A stretch of 64,000 nt of DNA from Bacillota bacterium (lineage in GTDB: Bacteria; Bacillota; Clostridia; Acetivibrionales; JAEXSP01), in NCBI GenBank assembly GCA_023453795.1, contig JAEXSP010000031.1:15302-79301 (forward strand), given 5' to 3'. Shown in pieces: positions 43,624 to 53,070 of this stretch. A model generated the notes under the pieces. It searched no databases. It worked only from the letters and a program-made list of their open reading frames with translations, and was not told where the DNA came from. The position numbers were made by a program, and so were the translations under genes. Numbering within the stretch: the first letter of the stretch is position 1; every line of letters starts with the position of its first letter.

Positions 43624-45348
43624 CTATTTGCTAAAATATGCAGATACAAATACAGTCGGTGAATTCCAGTATGTATCTATCTCGTTTGTCGAATATGAAC
43701 TTACATCATCTATATAACATTTTGCAGGAGCTAATCCTGTAAGTTTTGATTTTGCCAGATCATCCTCAAGACGACTGTTCGGTCCTCCGGCAACCAATCC
43801 GGGTACAGGAGCAGTTATCCCATCTCCAACGGAAGGTCTATGGTGAGGATTCTTTACACTATTTGCACCAATACCAGTAATATATGTCTTATCCATTGTG
43901 TTTCTACCTAATACATAATGCAAATCATCTTGTGCAGCTTGTAAATATTTAATATTACTTTTTATACTGTTAGCAATTATTAATTGCATAGCTTTGTTCA
44001 TTATAACACCATTACTGCCCCAGTAATATTCTCCTGACTTTAAGGATGTTTTGTATCCGTCTGAATTTGATGTTGTAACCATTGCATCTGCAGTTTTAAT
44101 CATTTCGTTTATAATTTTACTTCTAATACTATTATCTGTTTTGTTCTTGTCGGTGAATACATATGCAATGCATCCATAACCCCCGACGGACTGCCAACCT
44201 ATATCTCCTAACATTGCACTTCTGTCTTTAATATTCTTTATATAATCATTATAAGTCTTCTTACCGGTTGTCCTATATAATTCAGCAGCAGCCCAGAACC
44301 TTTCATCACTGTCTCTGGAATCTCCATATTCTCCTGTTGAAATTTCAGCAGGATTATGAAACAGAACGGGATTCTTATGTTTTGTCAGCCATGCCCATGC
44401 TTTTTCTGAAGCTGCAAGACATTTCGCTGAAAATGCTTTATCGAATGGTTTATATATTCTTGCTGCTAAAGCAGTAATAGCAGCAAAATCACCTGTAGCA
44501 GTGCTTGATATTGGTGAAAAATATAAGTCTGCTATATCTGTATCAGGCATTGTTGTTATGTCAGGAAATCCGGCAGCTGTTAATTTATGGTATACCCCAC
44601 CTGTACTTTTATCCTGCATCTTTAACATCCAGTTGATACCATACCTGCTTTCATCCAGTACGTCCGGTACTTTATTTCCGCTTTCCGGTATATTACTTTT
44701 ATCATTAAATTTCTTTGGATAGAAATCATACGCTAATAGTAGGTCAGCGGCAGTTTTAGCAGCGCCAATTGTATATTTTCCATAATCACCTGCGTCATGC
44801 CATCCACCGTTTCCATTTAACATCTTATTTGTTCCGTTTATCTGTCCTGCTGAAAGATGGCAGGCTTCATGAACCCATTGTCCGGCATATTTTTTATTAA
44901 GTTCAATCCCGCATCTTTGATAATATAAGCCTTTAAGTGTAGTATCTTTTACATTATTATAGACATCATCTGAAATTTTAAATGAATACGACTTTCCAAC
45001 TCCGGGAACCTTTATGTAATATACCCCTGCTTTCTTAATTGATGAAAAATCTCCATAATAAACAATATCTCCGCTTGCCCCTGTTGTGTCATCAACTTTA
45101 GTTTGAGCTTTTCCGGAATATACTGCTTTTTGTGTCTTGCTGTCTATTACTTCAAAAACTCCTCCTTTACCGCTGATTACAACAACTTTTTTATCATTTG
45201 TACGATAACCCAGCTGATCAATATGTATTTTGTTATTCACTTTTACATCATTTGAATTACTCACGGCTATTACTTGAGCACCTGTAAAAATACTAAATAA
45301 AGTAAACATCAGTGTAAAGACTATTAATATTCTCTTGAATTTATTCAT
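43624..45348 (-). CDS. Secreted glycoside hydrolase family 9 (endoglucanase-type)
   Basis: 574 residues. A signal peptide (about 1-29) precedes an N-terminal Ig-like cellulase domain (about 40-125) and a GH9 (alpha/alpha)6 catalytic domain (about 135-572). Catalytic residues are visible: GGWHDAGDYGKY with Asp185 and Asp188, the His of HHRPSVGDG (about 502), and the proton donor Glu556 in TNEIDTYWNSP. No dockerin, carbohydrate-binding module or SLH domain is attached, so it is a free secreted enzyme of the Ig-GH9 type acting on beta-1,4-glucan or a related polysaccharide. It stands alone between parA and gyrB, with its own terminator. Confidence 0.92.
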   Translation of the reverse strand: MNKFKRILIVFTLMFTLFSIFTGAQVIAVSNSNDVKVNNKIHIDQLGYRTNDKKVVVISGKGGVFEVIDSKTQKAVYSGKAQTKVDDTTGASGDIVYYGDFSSIKKAGVYYIKVPGVGKSYSFKISDDVYNNVKDTTLKGLYYQRCGIELNKKYAGQWVHEACHLSAGQINGTNKMLNGNGGWHDAGDYGKYTIGAAKTAADLLLAYDFYPKKFNDKSNIPESGNKVPDVLDESRYGINWMLKMQDKSTGGVYHKLTAAGFPDITTMPDTDIADLYFSPISSTATGDFAAITALAARIYKPFDKAFSAKCLAASEKAWAWLTKHKNPVLFHNPAEISTGEYGDSRDSDERFWAAAELYRTTGKKTYNDYIKNIKDRSAMLGDIGWQSVGGYGCIAYVFTDKNKTDNSIRSKIINEMIKTADAMVTTSNSDGYKTSLKSGEYYWGSNGVIMNKAMQLIIANSIKSNIKYLQAAQDDLHYVLGRNTMDKTYITGIGANSVKNPHHRPSVGDGITAPVPGLVAGGPNSRLEDDLAKSKLTGLAPAKCYIDDVSSYSTNEIDTYWNSPTVFVSAYFSK

Positions 45349-45462
45349 TTTAATTCCCCCTTATAACTATAAAATAATACTCATTTAATCATATTATTTC
45401 ATTTTGAATATTTGTAAATCTTTTTGAATATAATGATATTACAATTATTCAGGAGTGTAAAG

Positions 45463-45732
45463 ATGTGGAAAAATATTGTAACAGCATTTTTTCTTGTATT
45501 TCTTGCGGAGCTTGGTGACAAGACCCAACTCTCAACAATGCTTCTTGCTTCAAAATCCAATTCCTTATTACCTATATTTATTGGTTCAGCCTGTGCTCTT
45601 GTCCTTTCATCATTGCTGGGTGTACTTGCAGGTTCATTAATTCATAAATATATACCTATGAGTCTAATTAGATACCTTGCAGGAGGAGCATTTTTAGTGG
45701 TTGGCGGTTTGTTAATTTCAGGAAAAATGTAA
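45463..45732 (+). CDS. Half-size TMEM165/GDT1 (UPF0016) family membrane protein
   Basis: 89 residues from ATG 45463, eight bases after AGGAG. Three hydrophobic segments and a single ExGDKT motif (AELGDKTQLST, about residues 15-25). Eukaryotic and many bacterial members have two such motifs in one chain and move Mn2+ or Ca2+ out of the cytoplasm; a one-motif protein would have to dimerise. A terminator follows at once. It is divergent from the GH9 gene. Confidence 0.82.
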   Translation: MWKNIVTAFFLVFLAELGDKTQLSTMLLASKSNSLLPIFIGSACALVLSSLLGVLAGSLIHKYIPMSLIRYLAGGAFLVVGGLLISGKM

Positions 45733-45752
45733 AGAGCCATAAGGCTCTTTTC
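45731..45752. terminator. Terminator between the GDT1-like gene and gyrB
   Basis: AAAGAGCC (45731-45738) and GGCTCTTT (45743-45750) form an 8-bp stem with loop ATAA and a T-rich tail on both strands; it overlaps the GDT1-like stop. Confidence 0.85.
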
Positions 45753-45794
45753 AAAGTAATTATATTTCTTATTATATTTTTAAAATGAGAATAA

Positions 45795-47720
45795 CTATAT
45801 ATCGAGATTTGTAACCATTTTAGCATGGGTATGAATAAACTCTTTTCTTGGTTCTACTTTATCTCCCATCAAAATAGTAAATACCTCATCTGCTGCAATT
45901 GCGTCTTCTAATTCCACTCTTAACATAGTTCTTGTTTCAGGATTCATTGTTGTTTCCCAAAGCTGTTCCGGGTTCATTTCTCCAAGACCCTTATATCTCT
46001 GTATTGTGCAATCTTCCTTCTTCCAGCCCATTTCTTTCACTATCCTGTCAACTTCTCTTTCATTATATGCATATTTTTCTTCCTTACTCTTTGCAATCTT
46101 AAATAGCGGTGGCTGAGCTATATACACATGTCCCAACTCTACTAACGGCTTCATATATCTATAGAAAAATGTAAGCAATAATGTTCTTATGTGCGATCCA
46201 TCTACATCTGCATCCGCCATTATAATTACCTTGTAATACCTTAGCTTTGAAACATCAAAATCATCACCAATGCCTGCTCCCAAAGCAGTTATTACTGGCA
46301 AAAGCTTTTCATTTCCATAAACCTTGTCTATTCTTGACTTTTCTACATTGAGCATCTTTCCCCATAAAGGAAGTATTGCCTGATATTTTCTTTCCCGACC
46401 CTGTTTTGCAGATCCACCAGCTGAGTCTCCCTCAACGATATATATCTCACATAACTCAGGATTTCTTTCTGAACAATCTGCAAGTTTTCCTGGAAGTGAG
46501 TTTGATTCAAGAACATTCTTTCTTCGTGTTAGTTCCCTTGCCTTACGTGCTGCCTCTCTTGCTCTCGATGCAGTAATACATTTATCAAGAACTGCTTTAC
46601 CTATCGATGGATTCTCTTCTAAAAAATCTGAAAGCTTTTCACTCACTACATTTTCAACAAGTGTCCTTATTTCACTATTTCCTAGCTTTGTTTTTGTCTG
46701 TCCTTCAAATTGTGGCTCTGTAAGCTTTACGCTCACTATTGCCGAAAGACCTTCTCTTACATCTTCACCCTGCAGATTCTTTTCGTTTTCCTTTATGATA
46801 TTATACTTTCTTGCATAGTCATTAAATACTTTAGTTATAGCAGCCTTAAACCCGGTCATGTGGGTTCCGCCCTCTGTTGTTGCAATATTGTTTGCATAGC
46901 TGTGTATGTTCTCAACATATGTGTCATTATACTGCATTGCTACTTCTGCATACGAAGTATCCTTCATTCCTTCAAAATAAATAATTTTTGGATGAAGAAC
47001 TTCCTTGTTCTTATTGATATACTCTACAAAAGAAATAATGCCTCCCTCATAGTGCAGCTTTTTTACAACCTTTTCTTCAGGTCTTTCATCAACAAGCTTT
47101 ATCATTATTCCTCTATTCAAAAAAGCCATTTCCCTATATCTTGCAAGCATTACATCGAAATCAAATACAGTCTCCTCGAATATTTCCGGATCCGGCTTGA
47201 AGGTAGTCTTTGTACCTGTCTTATCAGTCTGACCTACTATTTCTACACCTGTTACAGGCTTTCCCCTTTCATAACGCTGCTTATATATATTTCCTTCTGA
47301 CATAACTTCAACTTCCATCCATTCGGAAAGAGCATTAACAACGGATGCTCCAACACCGTGTAGTCCTCCTGAAACACTATATGCACCGCCGCCAAACTTT
47401 CCGCCGGCATGTAGTACTGTATGTACAACTTCAAGTGTGGGTATACCCATTTTAGGATGAATTCCTACCGGTATTCCTCTTCCGTTATCTATATTTGTAA
47501 TAGTATTATCTTTATTTATGGTCAGTTCAATTTCGCTGCAGTAACCGGCAAGAGCTTCGTCAACGCTATTTGCAACAATCTCATACACCAGATGGTGCAA
47601 ACCTCTGGACGAAGTACTTCCTATATACATTCCAGGCCTTTTTCTAACGGCCTCCAGGCCTTCAAGTACTTGTATCTGCTCTACATCATATGTTCCGTTT
47701 ACTTTTGTATTTTCTAACAT
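45795..47720 (-). CDS. gyrB: DNA gyrase subunit B
   Basis: 641 residues; ATPase subunit of gyrase. GHKL ATPase motifs are visible: NSVDEALAG (about 45-53), DNGRGIPVGIH (about 76-86) and GLHGVGASVVNAL (about 117-129). The TOPRIM domain has EGDSAGGSAKQGR (about 430-442) and DADVDGSHIRTLLLTFFYRYM (about 504-524). The C-terminal YKGLGEMNP is intact. It ends the leftward dnaA-to-gyrB group. Confidence 0.98.
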   Translation of the reverse strand: MLENTKVNGTYDVEQIQVLEGLEAVRKRPGMYIGSTSSRGLHHLVYEIVANSVDEALAGYCSEIELTINKDNTITNIDNGRGIPVGIHPKMGIPTLEVVHTVLHAGGKFGGGAYSVSGGLHGVGASVVNALSEWMEVEVMSEGNIYKQRYERGKPVTGVEIVGQTDKTGTKTTFKPDPEIFEETVFDFDVMLARYREMAFLNRGIMIKLVDERPEEKVVKKLHYEGGIISFVEYINKNKEVLHPKIIYFEGMKDTSYAEVAMQYNDTYVENIHSYANNIATTEGGTHMTGFKAAITKVFNDYARKYNIIKENEKNLQGEDVREGLSAIVSVKLTEPQFEGQTKTKLGNSEIRTLVENVVSEKLSDFLEENPSIGKAVLDKCITASRAREAARKARELTRRKNVLESNSLPGKLADCSERNPELCEIYIVEGDSAGGSAKQGRERKYQAILPLWGKMLNVEKSRIDKVYGNEKLLPVITALGAGIGDDFDVSKLRYYKVIIMADADVDGSHIRTLLLTFFYRYMKPLVELGHVYIAQPPLFKIAKSKEEKYAYNEREVDRIVKEMGWKKEDCTIQRYKGLGEMNPEQLWETTMNPETRTMLRVELEDAIAADEVFTILMGDKVEPRKEFIHTHAKMVTNLDI

Positions 47721-47743
47721 GATTTCCTCCAGCTCCCGTTTAA

Positions 47744-48013
47744 CTATATATTAGATATATTCTCAAGATAGCTTGCTCTTTTTTGAAGAGTAACAGATGA
47801 AATAGGTGAAAGGTATATCATACTCTTTTTGTCACTTTCCGTAATAATAAAAGATTTAGGCAAATCTTGTGATATTGTTTTTATAAAACCCTCTTCTTCA
47901 GAAATAGTCAAAAACTCTCTTGTATCTTTTGATATTGTTGTTGAATCTATATCAAATATAGCAATTATGTTTTTGACAGGAATGACAACTTCCCCGCCTA
48001 TATGCAAAAACAT
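47744..48013 (-). CDS. remB: RemB (YaaB, DUF370) extracellular matrix regulator
   Basis: 89 residues with the DUF370 start MFLHIGGEVVIPVKNIIAIFDI. In Bacillus the gene between recF and gyrB encodes this small DNA-binding regulator of matrix genes. It lies 23 bases before gyrB, in the conserved order. Confidence 0.9.
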   Translation of the reverse strand: MFLHIGGEVVIPVKNIIAIFDIDSTTISKDTREFLTISEEEGFIKTISQDLPKSFIITESDKKSMIYLSPISSVTLQKRASYLENISNI

Positions 48014-48145
48014 GTTATTTCTCCTTCTGACTCAAAAATAGGTTGTTTAATCATCATAATGTATATTTACTATTTTTTTCATCCATTATATTTTAACCTA
48101 ATTAAATTTTTAGTGCAAATTTTTATAATTCTTAAATAATTTCCT

Positions 48146-49267
48146 TTAAATAATTTGGTTATTTTCTAACTTTCCATTTTTGATTTCTATGTATTTAATA
48201 TGTTCTAATTTTTTATTCTTTAATATTTCTTTGTCCGTGCATGTTATAAAAGTCTGCACACTATTTATATTTTCAAAAAGAAATCCTTGTCTTACCAGAT
48301 CCAGTTCAGACATTACATCATCCAGCAGCAGCAAAGGATATTCACCTGTTTCCTCCCTCATTATATCTACTTCCGCAAGCTTTACCGCCAGGACAGCAGT
48401 TCTTTGCTGCCCCTGAGACCCATACAGCTTAATATTCATCTCATTTAAAAAAATCTCATAGTCATCACGCTGCGGACCATACATTGTAGTACCCTTTATT
48501 ATTTCCTTATTTTTTGAATAATTGAGTACTTTTCTAAATTCTTTTTCGATACTTTCCCTGTCACTGTAATCGTTTACTTTAATTGATGGTGAGTACTTAA
48601 TTAATAGTTCTTCCTTATTACCCGTCAAACTTTCATGTTTGTTAACAGCCTTTTCATTAAGTCTTTTTAGAAAGGCAGCCCTCAAAAGCATTATTTTCGT
48701 TCCGGTGTTTATAAGATGTTCGTTCCAGACATCCAGAGTATCTGATAATCTCGGTTTTATCCTGATCTCCTTAAGAAGGTTGTTTCGCTGTAATAAGATT
48801 TTAGCATATTGCTGCAAATCATAAAAATATGTAGGCTTAATCTGGGACAGCGTAATATCGATAAATCTTCTTCTTTCTGAGGGTCCTTCTTTAATTATCA
48901 TCAAGTCTTCCGGAGAAAACATCACTGCGTTTATATTTCCAATGAGATCCCCTAACTTTCTTACAGGTATTTCATTTATTCTGATTTTCTTTTTTCCTTC
49001 TTTATCAAAAATAATTTCCAGCGTCTTCTCTTCAACTTCTCTTTTATAATCTATTTTAATATAATAATTATTTCCGTTGATTCTTACCAGATCCATATCT
49101 CTAGATGTTCTATGAGATCTTCCCGATGCACACAAAAATATTGCCTCAAGTATATTTGTCTTACCTTGAGCGTTCTCTCCATATATCACGTTAACATTTT
49201 CAGAAAAAGATATGTCCAAATCAGAATAATTTCTAAAGTTTTTCAACTTGACACTCTTTATATACAA
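48146..49267 (-). CDS. recF: DNA replication and repair protein RecF
   Basis: 373 residues; SMC-like ATPase that helps load RecA at gaps. Walker A GENAQGKTNILEAI is at about residues 29-42, the signature SQGQQRTAVLAVKLAE near 275-290 and the Walker B LLLDDVMSELD near 305-315. I set the start at TTG 49267, six bases after GGAGG; a longer frame to 49291 crosses that site. It follows yaaA by 30 bases. Confidence 0.96.
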   Translation of the reverse strand: MYIKSVKLKNFRNYSDLDISFSENVNVIYGENAQGKTNILEAIFLCASGRSHRTSRDMDLVRINGNNYYIKIDYKREVEEKTLEIIFDKEGKKKIRINEIPVRKLGDLIGNINAVMFSPEDLMIIKEGPSERRRFIDITLSQIKPTYFYDLQQYAKILLQRNNLLKEIRIKPRLSDTLDVWNEHLINTGTKIMLLRAAFLKRLNEKAVNKHESLTGNKEELLIKYSPSIKVNDYSDRESIEKEFRKVLNYSKNKEIIKGTTMYGPQRDDYEIFLNEMNIKLYGSQGQQRTAVLAVKLAEVDIMREETGEYPLLLLDDVMSELDLVRQGFLFENINSVQTFITCTDKEILKNKKLEHIKYIEIKNGKLENNQII

Positions 49268-49297
49268 GTTGTACCTCCGAATTGATTTCAAAGCATT

Positions 49298-49504
49298 TTA
49301 TTCTATGATAAAAGTCTTTCCTTCTGATTCTACAGTGTCCCCGGATCTTAATTTCTTACCTCTTTGCATTTCAACACTTCCGTTTACCTTTACTCTTCCC
49401 TGCAGTACAAGTTCTTTGGCTTCAAGTCCGCTCATAGTAATCCCGGCCCATTTCAAGAATTGATCAAGCTTTATATATTCCGTGTTTATTTTTACCTTCT
49501 CCAT
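49298..49504 (-). CDS. yaaA: S4-domain RNA-binding protein YaaA
   Basis: 68 residues made of a single S4 RNA-binding domain (YIKLDQFLKWAGITMSGLEAKELVLQGRVKVNG). It lies between dnaN and recF as in most Firmicutes. In Bacillus it has been tied to 50S ribosome assembly. Confidence 0.93.
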   Translation of the reverse strand: MEKVKINTEYIKLDQFLKWAGITMSGLEAKELVLQGRVKVNGSVEMQRGKKLRSGDTVESEGKTFIIE

Positions 49505-49576
49505 ATATTAATCCTCCAAAAATAATTATCCTATGTCTCTTTTTTATAATTACTCCGTCAAGTTGCACTAATTATC

Positions 49577-49606
49577 AAATGGGACAGTATATATACTGTC
49601 CCATTT
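49577..49606. terminator. Long palindrome between dnaN and yaaA
   Basis: Arms 49577-49590 and 49593-49606 are perfectly complementary (about 12 usable base pairs). It is located 17 bases past the dnaN stop. The minus-strand tail is only moderately T-rich, so it may reduce rather than fully stop read-through into yaaA-recF. Confidence 0.65.
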
Positions 49607-49622
49607 TTAACAATTAAGACAT

Positions 49623-50726
49623 TTAATCATTTCTGGTTCTTATCGGGAGAATCATATAGGCAAATGAGTCGCTGCTGCATGGCCTTATTGTACATGGTCC
49701 TACATTGGAAGAAAAATAAAGTTCGATTGCTTCTTCGTCAATGATTTTTAATGCATCAATAAAATATCTCGGATTAAATCCAATATCCATTTTATTTCCG
49801 TTCATTTCTATTCTAAGCTCTTCCCTTACAGCACCAAGGTCAGTATTTGAAGATATCACTATCTTGTCATCAGATATGCTGAATTTTATCGGATACCTTT
49901 TGTCTTCCATGGTTATTAGTGACGCTCTTTCAATACTTGACTGGAAATCCTTTGTATTAATCTTTATTTTCGTTTCAGAATCCTGAGGTATTATACTCTT
50001 ATAATTCAGGTATTCTCCTTCAAGAAGTCTGGATACCACCTTGCAATTTCCCATATCAAAAAGTACCTGATTATTGGAAGCATAAATACTTATTTCATCA
50101 TCTACAGGCTGTAATATTTTTACTATTTCACTCAATGTTTTTCCCGGAACAATAAGGCTGAAATCTACATTTTCATTTTCTATAGAGGTTTTTCTTAAAG
50201 CAAGCCTGAACCCGTCTATAGAAACAAATGTAAGACTGTTGTTCTTAAATTCTATCAGGGATCCTGTAAGAATCGGCCTGTTTTCATCTATACTTACGGC
50301 AAAGATAGTTTGCTTTATCATGTCTCTGATAAGCTTTTGTGTTGATTTAAAAGATTTCTCTTTCTTTATGTCCGGTATTGCAGGGAATCCTTCAGGCTTC
50401 AATCCCTTTAATTCGAAATGTGAGTTTTCACACTCGATTATTACAAGATTGTTATCTTTAACTTCGATAAGCATTTCCGAATCAGGCATTCTTCTTATTA
50501 CATCACCAAACATTTTGGAATTAATTACTATTGATCCGGTTTCTTTTATATCAGCTTCAATGAAGCATTCAATTCCAATTTCCAGGTCATTACCGGTAAG
50601 TTTGAGATTGTCTGTAGCTTCGATTAATATACCTTCGAGTATTGGAAGAGTGGTTTTCGCTGAAACTGCTTTTTGTACTATGTTTATTCCTTCTATTAGA
50701 TTTTCTTTCGAGCATATAATCTTCAT
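49623..50726 (-). CDS. dnaN: DNA polymerase III sliding clamp (beta subunit)
   Basis: 367 residues from ATG 50726, eight bases after GGAGG. Three repeated clamp domains (about 1-125, 130-245, 250-367), starting MKIICSKENLIEGI and ending with the PIRTRND-type C-terminus near the peptide-binding pocket. It lies 260 bases after dnaA in the standard dnaA-dnaN order. Confidence 0.98.
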   Translation of the reverse strand: MKIICSKENLIEGINIVQKAVSAKTTLPILEGILIEATDNLKLTGNDLEIGIECFIEADIKETGSIVINSKMFGDVIRRMPDSEMLIEVKDNNLVIIECENSHFELKGLKPEGFPAIPDIKKEKSFKSTQKLIRDMIKQTIFAVSIDENRPILTGSLIEFKNNSLTFVSIDGFRLALRKTSIENENVDFSLIVPGKTLSEIVKILQPVDDEISIYASNNQVLFDMGNCKVVSRLLEGEYLNYKSIIPQDSETKIKINTKDFQSSIERASLITMEDKRYPIKFSISDDKIVISSNTDLGAVREELRIEMNGNKMDIGFNPRYFIDALKIIDEEAIELYFSSNVGPCTIRPCSSDSFAYMILPIRTRND

Positions 50727-50741
50727 ATAAAGGGCCTCCAC

Positions 50742-50985
50742 ATTTTTTTAAATAATATAAATAATTCAGTAATAATCGTAGTAAGTGTTGTTAATACTGT
50801 TAATAACTCATGTATAGATTGATATCAGTAGGGATACAGATGTTATTAATGCTGTTGATTAAGTAGTATGTTTTTCAACATGTTTCATAAGTCTTAAAAA
50901 TTTCTAATTAATCCACATTGTTTTATCCCCATATTAACAGTTTATTGTTCATAACTCATAAAAGTTAAATGAAAGTTGCAGTGAT
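50742..50985. other. dnaA-dnaN spacer, minor part of the origin region
   Basis: AT-rich spacer with weak DnaA-box-like sequences: TTATCCCCA near 50921 and, on the minus strand, TAATCAACA near 50860, each one mismatch from a good box. No other feature is seen. In Bacillus this spacer holds the unwinding part of a bipartite origin. Confidence 0.5.
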
Positions 50986-52320
50986 TTACTTGCCAACAAT
51001 ATTCTTTTTAAGTTCTTCAACAGTTCTTCTTAATTCCGGGTTTGTTTTAATTTCTTCGGTTATTTTGTCATAAGCATGTATTACAGTAGTGTGATCTCTG
51101 CCTCCAAATTCATCGCCGATTTTGGGAAGAGACATTTCGGTCAGTTCTCTGCACAGATACATTGCTACCTGTCTGGGATAAGAGATGTCTCTGTTACGTT
51201 TCTTTGATTTGAATTCTTCAGGTCTGATATCAAAGTAACGAGCAACAGCATCCTGGATTAAAGTGCTGTTTATAACTCTGGTTTTGTTTACTGATAGAAT
51301 GTCTTTAAGGGCTTCTGTAGCAAGTTCCTCGCTTATTTCTTTTTCAGTAAGGGAGGAATATGCTATTACTCTGTTTATAGCACCTTCGAGCTCTCTTATA
51401 TTGGATGCTATCCTTTCAGCAATAAATACCATTACATCATTAGGAATCGAAAGATTTTCCATTTGGGCTTTTTTTCTCAGTATTGCGATTCTGGTTTCAA
51501 GGTCTGGTGTTTGTATATCACCTATTAAACCCCACTCAAACCTTGATTTGAGACGTTCTTCAAGTGTTAGTATTTCTTTTGGCGGCTTGTCGCTTGAAAT
51601 AATTATCTGTTTGTTTGATTCATAAAGGGCATTGAAGGTATGGAAAAATTCCTCCTGTGTCCTTTCTTTGCCGCCTATGAACTGAATGTCATCTATCAAT
51701 AAAATGTCTATATTTCTATACTTATTTCTGAATTCTTCATTTCTATCATCTTTTATAGCATTTATCAGTTCATTGGTAAACTTTTCAGAAGATACATATA
51801 AAACCTTCAGGGACGGATTCTGACTAAGAACATAATGACCTATTGCGTGCATTAGATGTGTTTTTCCCAAACCTACGCCGCCGTAAATAAATAATGGATT
51901 ATAGGCTTTTGCCGGTGATTCTGCGACTGCAAGTGCAGCGGCATGTGCAAATCTGTTGCTGTTGCCTATGACAAAGGTGTCGAATGTATATTTGGGATTC
52001 AAAAGTGATACAACTGAGTCGTCATTTTGAGAATTTTCAAGCTGTGTATCGTATTTTTTGCCGCTTTCCTGAGAAGGCATTACGAACTGCAGCGAATACT
52101 CCCTGAAAGATATCTGCTTTATTGCATTTTGTATAAGGGTTGAATATCTTGATTCAAGTATGCCTTTATTAAAATCAGCCGGAACGCCCAGAATTATTGT
52201 ACTTGAGTTTATAGATAAAGGTTCTATGGTCTTTATCCATGTATTGTAGCTTATTTCAGTAAGCTCGTCCTTCAAAAGATTTAACGTTTTTTGCCACAAA
52301 TCGGTAAGCTGCAGACTCAT
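50986..52320 (-). CDS. dnaA: Chromosomal replication initiator DnaA
   Basis: 444 residues. Domain I (about 1-80) is followed by a short linker, the AAA+ domain with Walker A GGVGLGKTHLMHAIG (about 147-161) and Walker B ILLIDDIQFIGGKE (about 210-223), and the C-terminal DNA-binding domain with GGRDHTTVIHAYDKI (about 406-420). ATG 52320 has a GGAGGAAATGA site. The spacer upstream carries its binding boxes. Confidence 0.98.
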   Translation of the reverse strand: MSLQLTDLWQKTLNLLKDELTEISYNTWIKTIEPLSINSSTIILGVPADFNKGILESRYSTLIQNAIKQISFREYSLQFVMPSQESGKKYDTQLENSQNDDSVVSLLNPKYTFDTFVIGNSNRFAHAAALAVAESPAKAYNPLFIYGGVGLGKTHLMHAIGHYVLSQNPSLKVLYVSSEKFTNELINAIKDDRNEEFRNKYRNIDILLIDDIQFIGGKERTQEEFFHTFNALYESNKQIIISSDKPPKEILTLEERLKSRFEWGLIGDIQTPDLETRIAILRKKAQMENLSIPNDVMVFIAERIASNIRELEGAINRVIAYSSLTEKEISEELATEALKDILSVNKTRVINSTLIQDAVARYFDIRPEEFKSKKRNRDISYPRQVAMYLCRELTEMSLPKIGDEFGGRDHTTVIHAYDKITEEIKTNPELRRTVEELKKNIVGK

Positions 52321-52419
52321 TTCATTTCCTCCAACATGAAGTTAAAAGCTAAAGTTAATTGCCGACAAAAAAAGAGTTTACACCTAATCGGCTAAACACT
52401 ATTTTTATGTAAAACGTTA

Positions 52420-52663
52420 TTATCAACCATGTTTTAGTATAATATAGAATAATAGAGTAATACTAAATATTGGATGGCTTTTCATTTGTATATGCTTTGA
52501 ATATAAATATTTTCAGCTGATAAATAAAGTTATCAACAATTTTAATGCACAACCCATAGTTATCAACAAGTATAACTAATATACCAGACTTTTATTTAAT
52601 GTTCAATATGATTATACTAAAGTTATCCACAAAAATATATGAAAAAATTTATGATTATCCACA
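52420..52663 (+). other. oriC: oriC: DnaA-box cluster
   Basis: Five DnaA boxes in one orientation within 244 bases: TTATCAACC (52420-52428), TTATCAACA (52530-52538 and 52560-52568) and perfect TTATCCACA (52623-52631 and 52655-52663). An AT-rich stretch at about 52430-52490 is a candidate unwinding element. Gene orientation flips here: dnaA and its neighbours run left, rpmH and followers run right. Confidence 0.88.
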
Positions 52664-52674
52664 AAAAGAGTTTC

Positions 52675-52704
52675 TTGACAGGTTTGTTTCTTTTAATATA
52701 TAAT
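52675..52704 (+). promoter_or_regulatory. Sigma-A promoter of rpmH
   Basis: TTGACA (52675-52680) and TATAAT (52699-52704), 18-base spacer, about 105 bases before rpmH and next to the last DnaA box. Confidence 0.82.
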
Positions 52705-52809
52705 TGGTTTGGTGTCTTGAAAAGTATAATATTTGCGTGCGTAAACTATATATGAAATACTAATTTTAATATATATTAAGCATTTGCACAAGGAATGGGG
52801 GTGTTAGCA

Positions 52810-52944
52810 GTGTTAAGAACCTATCAGCCGAAAAAAAGGCATAATAAAATGGAACATGGTTTTAGAAAAAGGATGAAAACTGCCAATGGTAAAAAAGTTT
52901 TAAGAAGGCGCAGATTAAAGGGCAGAAAAGTATTATCAGCGTGA
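52810..52944 (+). CDS. rpmH: 50S ribosomal protein L34
   Basis: 44 residues, MLRTYQPKKRHNKMEHGF..., very basic and exactly the usual L34 length. Start is GTG 52810, after a GGGGGTG site. It is the first rightward gene from the origin, followed by a terminator and rnpA. Confidence 0.97.
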   Translation: MLRTYQPKKRHNKMEHGFRKRMKTANGKKVLRRRRLKGRKVLSA

Positions 52945-52967
52945 GACCGCACGAGTGTGGTCTTTTT
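52945..52967 (+). terminator. Terminator after rpmH
   Basis: GACCGCAC (52945-52952) pairs with GTGTGGTC (52955-52962), one G-T pair, followed by TTTTTC. It begins right after the stop codon, so rnpA is probably expressed partly from another promoter or by read-through. Confidence 0.8.
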
Positions 52968-53070
52968 CTTTAATATTAAATTTATTTTTTGCCTTTTAAA
53001 ATTGGTATAGTATTTTTACATTTTAAGAAAAATAATAACACATTAAAAAGCTTTAGACTTTGAGGATAAA

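Noticed and set aside
46710..47300. 196-codon + frame opposite gyrB
   Set aside because: Antisense shadow, Cys/Tyr/Phe-rich, no start context.
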